Shown here: piece by piece, positions 6,084-13,004 of the stretch
Position numbering within the stretch: the first letter of the stretch is position 1
How the letters are laid out: each line of letters opens with the position of its first letter
DNA from: JAWVZY01 sp033721955
GTDB taxonomy: Bacteria > Patescibacteriota > Minisyncoccia > Spechtbacterales > 2-12-FULL-38-22
Assembly: GCA_033721955.1 (NCBI GenBank)
Contig: JAWVZY010000006.1
Coordinates: 1-26,373, forward strand
Direction: 5' to 3'
Length of the DNA: 26,373 nucleotides
Notes under the pieces: generated by a model
Databases searched by the model: none
Seen by the model: the letters and a program-made list of their open reading frames with translations, nothing else
Told to the model about the DNA's origin: nothing
Program-made: the position numbers and the translations under genes

Positions 6084-7034
6084 TTATTTATAGCTCCATC
6101 CTTTTTTAGTTTTTTGGGTACGCCCTGCTTTGTGCACAGCGCCTCCTCCTTTTTGAATTTTTCCTTGCCATTCGTGATGCGTATGTGGCTGGCCTCTTTC
6201 TATTGCGAGTGTGTTAGGTGGTACATCGCGGCTTACAACTGAACCGGCACCCGTAATGCTTTCTTCACCCAGAGTAAGGGGGGCTACAAGCATAGTTCCG
6301 CTTCCCACAAAAACATCATCTTCAAGTATGGTTACGTGTTTTTCCATGCCATCATAATTACAAAAAACAGTTCCCGCACCTATATTGCAACCCTTGCCTA
6401 TGCGTGCGTCTCCTATATATCTTCCGTGTTTTGCTTTAACATTGCTTTGCAATCTGGAGCGTACTATTTCTATATTTGCCACTTCTGATTCCGCTCCAAT
6501 ATAGGAGCCGTCTCGCACATATGCGAAAGGGCCTACCTTGGCTCTGCCCTCTATTATGGAATCTGTAGGCAGAGAATAAGATTCAATAACTGTGCGTTTT
6601 CCTTTGCCGCCGCTCTTTATTGTGGCGTTTACTATCCTGTTGTGGCTATGTATTGTTACATAGCTTCTTATCCTGGCTTTATAGGTGGATACATTGGGCC
6701 AAATAACACAGTGGTCTCCTATCATTGAATCAAATAGGTTTGCCCCCGACCATATAACGCTGTGATTTCCGATACGTACGTTGGAGAGATTAACATTAGG
6801 CCATATGGTGCAGTTTTTTCCTATAGTTGTTCCCTCGTAAAGATATACATTGGGATATATTGTGGTACCTGCTCCTATTTCTACATTTTTTGCTATATAT
6901 ACCTTCGATGGGTCTATAAAGATCACGCCTTTGCGTGAATATTTGTACGCTCTTATTCTGCGTTTAATCCTTTTAGGGTCAAATTGAAGTGCTATAAGCA
7001 CCGCAAGAATCGCTATTGCTGTCCATATAAACAT
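6084..7034 (-). CDS. GlmU C-terminal-type hexapeptide acetyltransferase with membrane anchor, 316 aa
   Basis: Residues about 45-290 are left-handed beta-helix repeats ('IGxxxxI' hexapeptides). Residues 167-290 closely follow the acetyltransferase half of GlmU: VGPFAYVRDG, KAKHGRYIGDA with the catalytic-type His at 203, NIGAGTVFCNYDG, and DDVFVGSGTMLVAPLTLG. GlmU uses that half to acetylate glucosamine-1-phosphate. The N-terminal pyrophosphorylase domain is absent; instead residues 1-17 form a hydrophobic helix followed by a basic stretch (KRIKRRIR), suggesting a membrane anchor. It has a strong SD (AGGAGG) and its own promoter. Facing glmS fits a role in amino-sugar supply, though another acyl acceptor is possible. 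Confidence 0.85.
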   Translation of the reverse strand: MFIWTAIAILAVLIALQFDPKRIKRRIRAYKYSRKGVIFIDPSKVYIAKNVEIGAGTTIYPNVYLYEGTTIGKNCTIWPNVNLSNVRIGNHSVIWSGANLFDSMIGDHCVIWPNVSTYKARIRSYVTIHSHNRIVNATIKSGGKGKRTVIESYSLPTDSIIEGRAKVGPFAYVRDGSYIGAESEVANIEIVRSRLQSNVKAKHGRYIGDARIGKGCNIGAGTVFCNYDGMEKHVTILEDDVFVGSGTMLVAPLTLGEESITGAGSVVSRDVPPNTLAIERGQPHTHHEWQGKIQKGGGAVHKAGRTQKTKKGWSYK

Positions 7035-7068
7035 TTTTACCTCCTAATAGAGCTTAGAACTACATATA

Positions 7069-7097
7069 TTAATACCATAGACCGATTTGGTTAACAA
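7069..7097 (-). promoter_or_regulatory. Promoter of the acetyltransferase gene
   Basis: On the minus strand TTGTTA (7092-7097), 17 nt, TATTAA (7069-7074), with TGG extended -10. It is divergent from the yvcK promoter. Confidence 0.6.
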
Positions 7098-7119
7098 CTG
7101 GTTTTTGGCCCTAAATTAT

Positions 7120-7128
7120 TGGTATACT
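7120..7128 (+). promoter_or_regulatory. Extended -10 promoter for yvcK operon
   Basis: TGG followed by TATACT (7123-7128). The -35 is weak, but the extended -10 element is intact. The predicted leader before ATG 7155 is about 20 nt, with no SD. Confidence 0.45.
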
Positions 7129-7154
7129 GAAAATAAGATACTCGGTTGTTTATT

Positions 7155-8135
7155 ATGAAAAACGAAGACAAAAAAAAGAACGTTGTTGTAATTGGGGGAG
7201 GCACGGGCGCCTCCATATTATTGCGCGGATTGAAAGAATACCCGGTTAAGCTATCTGCTGTAATTACAACAGCAGATACAGGCGGTTCTTCAGGCCGGCT
7301 TAGAAAAGAAATAGGCATGGCTCCTCCCGGTGATGTACGCCAGTGTTTTGTGGCCTTAAATCAAGGCAACCACCCTTTATTAGAGCATTTTAATATTCGT
7401 TTTTCAGGCGGTAGTTTGAAAGGCCATACATTTGGTAATATATTTTTGGCTTTACTTTGGCAAAATTATGGCGATTTTCAAAAGGCGGTTGAGGAGGCGG
7501 AAAAAATGTTTGCCTCAGAACATTCAATAATTCCCGTTACCACAGGGCCGACCAACCTTGTAGCTTATCTTAATGACGGGCAAATAGTAGAGGGAGAGGC
7601 GAGCATAATACAGGTTGACGGATTAAATAATCGTCTTAGCAATTTATCTTTGATTCCTCGCGAATTGGGTAACCCTAAAGCAAAGCGAGCTATAAAAAAT
7701 GCCGATTATATAATTATAGGCCCGGGTAATCTTTTTGCTTCACTCACACCCCCTCTTTTAGTAGACGGCATTAAAGAGGCGATACTGGAGAGCGGAGCTG
7801 AAAAAATATATGTTCTTAATCTTCTCAATCAAAAGAAATTAACTCGGGGTTTTTTTGCCAGGGATTATCTAAACCATTTTGAGCGCATTATGGGAAAAGA
7901 TATTTTTGATAAGGTAATTTATAATACTAAAAAAATAAGAGCGCACTGGCTTAAAAAATATAATATTGAAGACAGGCCCATTGAGGTGGTAGATATAGGG
8001 GATAGATTTATAGGAGCTAATCTTGTAGATACCAATATAAAAAAACAGGATCCAAGCGATCCTATGATCAGAACTATTATTCGCCATGATTATAAAAAAT
8101 TGGGTGAAGTACTTTGGAAGACAATAAATGATTAA
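7155..8135 (+). CDS. yvcK: YvcK/CofD-like protein (gluconeogenesis factor family), 326 aa
   Basis: The N-terminus VVVIGGGTGASILLRGLKE, then ITTADTGGSSGRLRKE and PPGDVRQCFVAL, is the signature of the YvcK/UPF0052 group. This family is related to CofD-type transferases, binds UDP-sugars in some bacteria and is linked to cell-wall and carbon-metabolism balance. Further conserved parts are GHTFGNIFLALL and DYIIIGPGNLFASLTPPLLV. ATG 7155 is chosen; a TTG nine bases upstream extends the frame by three residues but is less likely. The gene overlaps tsaC by 8 nt, and tsaC overlaps the transporter, so the three form one operon. Confidence 0.92.
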   Translation: MKNEDKKKNVVVIGGGTGASILLRGLKEYPVKLSAVITTADTGGSSGRLRKEIGMAPPGDVRQCFVALNQGNHPLLEHFNIRFSGGSLKGHTFGNIFLALLWQNYGDFQKAVEEAEKMFASEHSIIPVTTGPTNLVAYLNDGQIVEGEASIIQVDGLNNRLSNLSLIPRELGNPKAKRAIKNADYIIIGPGNLFASLTPPLLVDGIKEAILESGAEKIYVLNLLNQKKLTRGFFARDYLNHFERIMGKDIFDKVIYNTKKIRAHWLKKYNIEDRPIEVVDIGDRFIGANLVDTNIKKQDPSDPMIRTIIRHDYKKLGEVLWKTIND

Positions 8136-8772
8136 AGAATTAACTGAGAAAAATTTAAAGCAATTGGTAAAGCAGGCCACTGAAATTCTTCAAGATGGCG
8201 GGGCTGTAATATTTCCTACCGATACTTTATATGGTTTGGGAGTTGATGCGTTAAATTCTGAGGCGATAGAGTATTTTTTTACTCTTAAAAAGCGCCCGAC
8301 CGATAAGCCAATACCTGTTTTTGTCTCAGGCATAGAAGAAGCAAGGCAAACCGCCTTTATTGATGAGCGCCAGGAAAATATAATAAAAAAGCTTTGGCCC
8401 GGACCTTTTACAGTCGTGCTTAATAAGAAAGAAATATTTAGTGAGCGTCTTTCGGCGGGAACAGATACAATAGGCCTGCGTAGTCCCGATAGCAAGTTTT
8501 GCCGCCGGCTTTTAGGTGAGTTTGGCGGCCCTATTACTGCCTCAAGCGCAAATATAAGCGGTATGGAGCCATCACTCGATATAAATAAAATAATAGAACA
8601 ATTTGAGGAGCATTCAGATATACCTGAGCTTGTAATAGATGCAGGAATACTTGAGCCAAGCGAGCCCTCCACCGTTATAGATATAAGAGAAGAAAAGCCA
8701 AAAATATTGCGCTTAAATAATTCCACAAAAGAAAAATTAAAAGAAGTGTTTGGCGATAAGATATCATGGTAA
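8128..8772 (+). CDS. tsaC: Threonylcarbamoyl-AMP synthase (YrdC/Sua5 family)
   Basis: TsaC makes L-threonylcarbamoyl-adenylate from Thr, bicarbonate and ATP for the t6A37 modification of tRNAs that read ANN codons. The 214-residue product shows the YrdC fold landmarks: FPTDTLYGLGVDA (residues about 30-42), LKKRPTDKPIPVFV with the Lys/Arg substrate loop, LWPGPFTVVL, GLRSPDS and ITASSANISG (SxN motif). The C-terminal Sua5 domain is absent, so it is the short TsaC type, with a modest tail. Its start overlaps yvcK (8 nt) and its end overlaps the transporter (7 nt). Confidence 0.95.
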   Translation: MIKELTEKNLKQLVKQATEILQDGGAVIFPTDTLYGLGVDALNSEAIEYFFTLKKRPTDKPIPVFVSGIEEARQTAFIDERQENIIKKLWPGPFTVVLNKKEIFSERLSAGTDTIGLRSPDSKFCRRLLGEFGGPITASSANISGMEPSLDINKIIEQFEEHSDIPELVIDAGILEPSEPSTVIDIREEKPKILRLNNSTKEKLKEVFGDKISW

Positions 8773-9986
8773 TACACGAATTTTTTCATCATTATTTTCC
8801 TCGTATAAATAAAGAGCTTAAAGAGTTTTACGCGGCGATAGCTATAAGGGGTTTGGCTATCCATATGATAACCATCTTTGAGCCAATATATATTTATATT
8901 CATTTTGGCAACTCATTGCCAAAAACCTTTTTATATTTTGGAGCAAGCTCTCTTATTTTTGGAGTATTTTCACCTTGGGCTTTGCGCCTAACAAAGCGCA
9001 TTGGAATAAAGCATACAATGCTCCTTAGCGTCCCGTTTTTATTTGCGTATTATGTGGGACTTTGGAATATAGATAAGTTAGGAGTGCTGATATTAATTCT
9101 GCCTTTATTTGCGGCGCTTGAGCGGCTTCTTTTCTGGCCGGCATATCATATCGCTTTTACCCGTTTTTCAGACAAGGGCAAGCGGGGGCGGGAGGTTAGT
9201 TTGCGCACAATGCTTCTGTCAGCCACAGCCGTTATCGCCCCTTTTATAGGAGGAATTATAATTCAGGAATTGGGTGGATTTACGGTTTTATTTGCTGTTG
9301 TTTTAGCACTTTTATTTGCTGCGGTAATACCTTTGTTTATGACAAAAGAAGTTTATGAGGGAGATCATGAGACGGTGAAGATGGTATTTCGTGAACTTAA
9401 AAGTAAAAAATATAGAAGAAAGGTTTTGGGGCTTGGTTCTTTGGCAAGTGATCTTGCCCTACATGCTTTTGTATGGCCGGTATTTTTATTTATTTTAGCT
9501 ATAAATTTTGAAACGCTGGGTGCCATTACTTCAGCCACACTTTTCCTTGGCATGATATTTACTTTCTATGTAGGTAGAAAAAGCGATGATTCGGGCTCAG
9601 AAAAGGTCCTTAGCGTGGGAGCGTTTTTAAACGCTGTTATCTGGCCCTTTAAGATATTTGTAAACAGCCCTTTAACAGCATTTTTAGCTGATGCCCTGCA
9701 TCGCTTCGGTAGAACATCGTCACATATATCTGTTGGAACTATTATCTATGAATGGGCAGGAGAAAATGCGGCAAATAGAGATAGGTTTATAATAATTCGC
9801 GAGGCAGCTTTAAATATAGCGCGCGGGCTTATATTATTTTTATTTGCTCTTTTATCTGTATTTAGTTTTCCTCTTGCCTGGATGTTCGCCCTCGGCCCTA
9901 TATTCGCTCTCGGCCAGCTATTTGTAATAGATAAGCCAAGGAGATTATTAAAGGAAACCTCAAAGGAATTTGCAAAAGAAGATTAA
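8766..9986 (+). CDS. MFS-type membrane transporter, 406 aa
   Basis: The protein has about 11-12 hydrophobic helices with an MFS-like arrangement: two halves separated by a charged loop (residues about 195-220, KEVYEGDHETVKMVFRELKSKKYRRK), and short basic loops such as RLTKRIGIKHT after the second helix. The length of 406 residues is normal for the superfamily. Substrate cannot be inferred. It overlaps tsaC and shares the yvcK promoter. The operon ends in a strong terminator that also serves the mscS gene. A non-transport MFS-like role cannot be excluded. Confidence 0.8.
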   Translation: MVIHEFFHHYFPRINKELKEFYAAIAIRGLAIHMITIFEPIYIYIHFGNSLPKTFLYFGASSLIFGVFSPWALRLTKRIGIKHTMLLSVPFLFAYYVGLWNIDKLGVLILILPLFAALERLLFWPAYHIAFTRFSDKGKRGREVSLRTMLLSATAVIAPFIGGIIIQELGGFTVLFAVVLALLFAAVIPLFMTKEVYEGDHETVKMVFRELKSKKYRRKVLGLGSLASDLALHAFVWPVFLFILAINFETLGAITSATLFLGMIFTFYVGRKSDDSGSEKVLSVGAFLNAVIWPFKIFVNSPLTAFLADALHRFGRTSSHISVGTIIYEWAGENAANRDRFIIIREAALNIARGLILFLFALLSVFSFPLAWMFALGPIFALGQLFVIDKPRRLLKETSKEFAKED

Positions 9987-10011
9987 AAAAGCCCCCATGT
10001 GGGGGCTTTTT
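9987..10011. terminator. Bidirectional terminator, transporter / mscS
   Basis: AAAAGCCCCC (9987-9996) pairs with GGGGGCTTTT (10001-10010), ATGT loop, with T-runs on both strands. Confidence 0.93.
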
Positions 10012-10013
10012 GT

Positions 10014-10865
10014 TTATTCGCTAGGTTTATGTATGACTCTCTGGGGAAATGGTATCTCTATACCCTCCCTGTCAAATGCAACCTTCAAACGTTTTCTAAG
10101 TTCTCCTGTTACAGCCCATTGTTGCATGGGTTTTGTCTCTCCCAGTATCTTTATAACAATGGCCGAGTCCCCAAATTCTTGTACTCGCAGGAATTGCGGG
10201 GCTTCTTTTATTTTATCTTTCCATTCCGGATCTTGAGCAAGCTCATTTCCTACGCGGTTTATGACGCGCATTACATGTTCAAGTTCTGTATTGTAACCTA
10301 CTCCCATATCTAAATTCACCCTTGCGTATTCATCAGACAGGTTTGATGCAATAGATATTTCTCCATTTGGAATTGTATGCACAGTGCCATCCAGATCTCT
10401 CAAAACAGTGCGGCGAAGATTAACTTCTTCAACCACGCCACATGTATCACCAAAGCATACAACATCCCCTTTGTTATACTGGTTTTCAAGAAGGACAAAA
10501 AGGCCGTTTATAACATCTCGAATTAAATATTGACCCCCGAAACCTATAGCAAGACCTCCAATTCCTGCAGCAGCGATAAGTGGCCCTATGTCTACTCCCA
10601 GCTCTGAGAGAATTATCATTCCACCCACTATCCAGAGCAATATATGCAGAGTAGTGAGTGTAACGCCTATTATAGTATCTTCGCGCTGTTTTTCTTCTTC
10701 TGCAAGTTTAAATTTTTCTGCCGGAATCAATTTTCTAATTAGGCGCTCTACTATGCGGTCTATGACGAATTTATGTACCGCATAAATACCGATCACAACA
10801 AAAGCGACCCTTAGTATAGAGTTTTTAACTTCAGGCGTAAGTAGATTTTGTAGTAGTTCTAACAT
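10014..10865 (-). CDS. mscS: Small-conductance mechanosensitive channel, MscS family
   Basis: MscS channels open under membrane tension to release solutes during osmotic downshock. The 283-residue product has three hydrophobic helices. The third reads PLIAAAGIGGLAIGFGGQ followed by YLIRDVINGLFVLLENQY, the glycine/alanine-rich pore helix and kink of MscS. Then comes the beta domain (KGDVVCFGDTCGVVEEVNLRRTVLRDLDGTVHTIPNGEI) and the alpha/beta vestibule. Length matches E. coli MscS (286). The start has no SD, and TAAAAT and TATACT lie 4-9 bases before the ATG, so the message may be leaderless, or it may be read through from the tRNA upstream. Confidence 0.93.
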   Translation of the reverse strand: MLELLQNLLTPEVKNSILRVAFVVIGIYAVHKFVIDRIVERLIRKLIPAEKFKLAEEEKQREDTIIGVTLTTLHILLWIVGGMIILSELGVDIGPLIAAAGIGGLAIGFGGQYLIRDVINGLFVLLENQYNKGDVVCFGDTCGVVEEVNLRRTVLRDLDGTVHTIPNGEISIASNLSDEYARVNLDMGVGYNTELEHVMRVINRVGNELAQDPEWKDKIKEAPQFLRVQEFGDSAIVIKILGETKPMQQWAVTGELRKRLKVAFDREGIEIPFPQRVIHKPSE

Positions 10866-10899
10866 ATAGAGTATATTTTAATTTATTTTACTTGTGTCT

Positions 10900-10920
10900 A
10901 TGTGCCCAGGGAGAGATTCG
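10900..10920 (+). repeat. 21-bp direct repeat, distal copy of tRNA-Leu 3' end
   Basis: It is identical over 21 bases to 11043-11063, which covers the 3' acceptor strand and part of the T arm of tRNA-Leu. The copies are 143 bp apart. The layout is like the att duplication left by a tRNA-targeting integrative element. Confidence 0.75.
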
Positions 10921-11004
10921 GCGTCAGCTCACTAAACTCGGCTTCGCCTCGCTAAGTGGCTCCTGCCCGGGCTCGGCGCTTCGCGCCTCCGCCTTTCGAA
11001 TCTC
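10913..11004. repeat. Foldable palindromic element (92 bp) beside tRNA-Leu
   Basis: The ends pair: GAGATTCGGCG (10913-10923) with CGCC-TTT-CGAATCTC (10990-11004), three unpaired T. Inside are two hairpins: 10930-10958 (imperfect, core GGC-TTC-GCC) and 10975-10987 (GGCGC-TTC-GCGCC). The minus strand of both contains GCGAAGC, known as an unusually stable DNA mini-hairpin. It is GC-rich against an AT-rich background and looks like a REP-type or other structured repeat. Confidence 0.65.
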
Positions 11005-11034
11005 CACATAAAGCAGGGTGCCTTGCTTTATGTG
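11005..11034. repeat. Perfect 11-bp inverted repeat downstream of tRNA-Leu
   Basis: CACATAAAGCA (11005-11015) pairs with TGCTTTATGTG (11024-11034) around an eight-base loop. It lies in the 3' trailer of the tRNA transcript, without a T-tract on either strand. Confidence 0.7.
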
Positions 11035-11045
11035 CGGGGACAATG

Positions 11046-11129
11046 TGCCCAGGGAGAGATTCGAACTCTCACGGTATTGCTACCACTGGATTTTGAGTCC
11101 AGCGTGTCTGCCAGTTCCACCACCTGGGC
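11046..11129 (-). tRNA. tRNA-Leu (anticodon CAA)
   Basis: On the minus strand the acceptor GCCCAGG (from 11129) pairs with CCTGGGC (11053-11047) and is followed by discriminator A. The anticodon stem CTGGA/TCCAG carries loop CTCAAAA, giving CAA, which reads TTG leucine codons. A long class-II variable arm precedes the T arm GAGAG-TTCGAAT-CTCTC. CCA is not encoded. It is 84 nt long. The 3' end is duplicated at 10900-10920. Confidence 0.95.
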
Positions 11130-11138
11130 GCGTATATA

Positions 11139-11167
11139 TTTATATTATAACACTGGTGGTTTGTCAA
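11139..11167 (-). promoter_or_regulatory. tRNA-Leu promoter
   Basis: Minus strand: perfect TTGACA (11162-11167), 17 nt, TATAAA (11139-11144), about 10 bases from the mature tRNA 5' end. The -35 overlaps the -35 of the divergent M28 peptidase promoter. Confidence 0.7.
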
Positions 11168-11189
11168 TTTTAGTCTTGCATGTTATTAA
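11161..11189 (+). promoter_or_regulatory. Promoter of the M28-like peptidase gene
   Basis: TTGTCA (11161-11166), 17 nt, TATTAA (11184-11189), with extended -10 TGT. It shares its -35 with the tRNA promoter on the other strand. Confidence 0.6.
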
Positions 11190-11219
11190 TAGTAGCAGTT
11201 CTATGACAGGAGATCTAAA

Positions 11220-12158
11220 GTGGATACGACATTACATGTAAACAGATTTTTAGACCGCATAATAGGCGACAGGAATCCGATTACAGCTCCCCGAAGACAT
11301 GTGCAAATCCCTCAAATGATAGCCCAAAGATGGCATTCATGGAATTTGGGCTCAGAAATGTATAGTTTTAGACACAAGGATTTTACCGGCTTTAACCTTA
11401 TATCAGGACCACAGGACCCGCAAAAACCTTTTGTTTTGTTAACAGCGCATCACGATACAGTGCCTCTGTCGCCCGGCCTTGATGATAATGGTTCGGGCAT
11501 GGCAATTATAGATGCTGTAGCTAAAATGTATGTAAACGACGGGAAAAGATTAAATTTAGCTTTTTGCATGACAGATTTTGAAGAAGGTGATCCGAGGGTC
11601 TGGGACATCATAAAAGATCTTCCCGAGGAAATTTTACTAAACAGAAAACTGTACTGGCAAGCCGTTAAAAAAGAAATCCCTGATGTCAGAGGATTTCAAG
11701 GGGCTCGCAGCTTGTATGAAAAATTAAAAAAAGATAATTTATTGGGAAATCTTGAAGTCGTATTAAACTTTGATACCGTGGGGTATCGTTCAGATAAACA
11801 GCTTATACCCCCCAGGGTTCCCAGGCATATTGCAAAAAAGGTAGAAAAGGGAGATTTTGTTGCTGTTGTAGGTAACTGGAGAGCGCTTGGCTGGATGAGA
11901 CAAGTAAAGCGCCAATCTAAAGACGGTAAATTACCCACCATAAGATTAACAGTTCCCGGCAGTGGCAAGCTTATACCCGACACCAGAAGGGCTGATCACG
12001 CAGTATTTTGGGACAACAAAGTTCCGGCATTATTTTTTACAGATACGGCCAATTTTAGAAACCCTAATTACCATACGCCAAACGATATAGAGGTAGATAG
12101 CTCATTTATAGCTGAAATTGCCGAATTTATATACGAACTTTTAAGTAAAGAGCGCTAA
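11220..12158 (+). CDS. M28-family-like zinc metallopeptidase, 312 aa
   Basis: The ligand pattern of co-catalytic zinc aminopeptidases is present: AHHDT (residues 76-80, H and D), GLDDNGSG (87-93, bridging Asp), FEEGD (120-124, catalytic Glu-Glu), a later FDTVGY Asp, and YHTPNDIEVD near the C-terminus with the last His. There is no signal peptide, so it is probably cytoplasmic. The insertion after the Glu pair and the basic stretch RQVKRQSKDGK are not standard, and the true substrate (peptide or N-acyl amino acid) is unknown. Start is GTG 11220 behind AGGAGA. It is monocistronic. Confidence 0.85.
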   Translation: MDTTLHVNRFLDRIIGDRNPITAPRRHVQIPQMIAQRWHSWNLGSEMYSFRHKDFTGFNLISGPQDPQKPFVLLTAHHDTVPLSPGLDDNGSGMAIIDAVAKMYVNDGKRLNLAFCMTDFEEGDPRVWDIIKDLPEEILLNRKLYWQAVKKEIPDVRGFQGARSLYEKLKKDNLLGNLEVVLNFDTVGYRSDKQLIPPRVPRHIAKKVEKGDFVAVVGNWRALGWMRQVKRQSKDGKLPTIRLTVPGSGKLIPDTRRADHAVFWDNKVPALFFTDTANFRNPNYHTPNDIEVDSSFIAEIAEFIYELLSKER

Positions 12159-12171
12159 TTGCGCTCTTTTT
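12147..12171 (+). terminator. Rho-independent terminator
   Basis: AAAGAGCGC (12147-12155) pairs with GCGCTCTTT (12161-12169), loop TAATT containing the stop codon, then T-run. Confidence 0.9.
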
Positions 12172-12173
12172 GT

Positions 12174-12202
12174 TTGTCAATTAATATTTTTGTTGGTATA
12201 AT
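12174..12202 (+). promoter_or_regulatory. parAB promoter
   Basis: TTGTCA (12174-12179), 17 nt, perfect TATAAT (12197-12202), extended by TGG. Leader about 20 nt with only a weak AAGG. Confidence 0.75.
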
Positions 12203-12230
12203 CGGGCTATTATTGATAAAATAAAGGCAC

Positions 12231-12998
12231 ATGGGAATTGCAATAACATTAGCAAACCAAAAAGGAGGCACGGGCAAGACAACAACAGCCCTGAATTTGG
12301 CTGTTTACCTTGCCGCATATGGAAAAAAGGTGCTTATAGTTGATGTTGACCCTCAGGCAAATGCTACATCTACCTTTGTAAATACAAATGCTCTGGGTGC
12401 TCATGTTTACCACACTTTAGCCGGGGGCATACTGCCCGAGGATGTTATAAAGCCCACAGGCCTTTTTTCTCTGGATGTTTTACCTGCACACCCTGATCTT
12501 GCCGGTGCTACTGTAGAGCTTGTAAATCAGGAGAACAGAGAATTTAAGCTTTATGATACAATAGAGAGAGTAAGGGATGATTATGACTTTATACTAATTG
12601 ACTGCCCCCCCAGCTTAGGACTTTTGACCTTAAATGCTGTAGTTGCAGCTGATCAGGTATTAATTCCTGTACAAAGCGAATATTACGCTCTTGAGGGATT
12701 AAGCCAGCTTTTAGGCACTATTAATTTAGTACGTGACAATTTAGGTAAAAATGTTAAAATATTGGGAGCGGTCTGTACTATGTATGACAGGCGAAACCGC
12801 CTTAGTCGAGCCGTATTGAAAGATATTAGGCGTAATTTTCCCGGATATGTTTTTGATGCAGTTATTCCAAGAAACATTTCTTTGGCTGAGGCCCCCGGAT
12901 ACGGAAAGACCATTTATCAGTTTGACCCGTCCGGCAAGGGCGCAAATGCCTACAGACAACTTGCAAAAGAAGTAATACAACGCGTTAATTCTTTATAA
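12231..12998 (+). CDS. parA: ParA/Soj chromosome-partitioning ATPase
   Basis: The product begins with the deviant Walker A motif KGGTGKTTTALNLA (residues about 11-24). It is followed by VLIVDVDPQANAT, the Walker B region FILIDCPPSLGLLTLNA, and IPVQSEYYALEGL. These are hallmarks of chromosomal ParA (Soj). At 255 residues it lacks the N-terminal helix-turn-helix of plasmid ParA. The ATPase moves ParB-parS complexes over the nucleoid. Six bases separate its stop from the ATG of parB, forming the usual parAB operon. No gidAB or dnaA neighbours are present, and no parS palindrome was noticed. Confidence 0.96.
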   Translation: MGIAITLANQKGGTGKTTTALNLAVYLAAYGKKVLIVDVDPQANATSTFVNTNALGAHVYHTLAGGILPEDVIKPTGLFSLDVLPAHPDLAGATVELVNQENREFKLYDTIERVRDDYDFILIDCPPSLGLLTLNAVVAADQVLIPVQSEYYALEGLSQLLGTINLVRDNLGKNVKILGAVCTMYDRRNRLSRAVLKDIRRNFPGYVFDAVIPRNISLAEAPGYGKTIYQFDPSGKGANAYRQLAKEVIQRVNSL

Positions 12999-13004
12999 TA
13001 AAGT

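Noticed and set aside
7253..7277. Perfect 9-bp inverted repeat (ATCTGCTGT / ACAGCAGAT) inside yvcK
   Set aside because: It falls in codons for the conserved ITTADTGG segment, is not followed by a T-tract, and is probably coincidental.
11023..11241. Open frame of 72 codons on the plus strand across the tRNA-Leu region
   Set aside because: It is antisense to tRNA-Leu and spans its promoter; the peptide is the familiar artefact of reading tRNA backwards.
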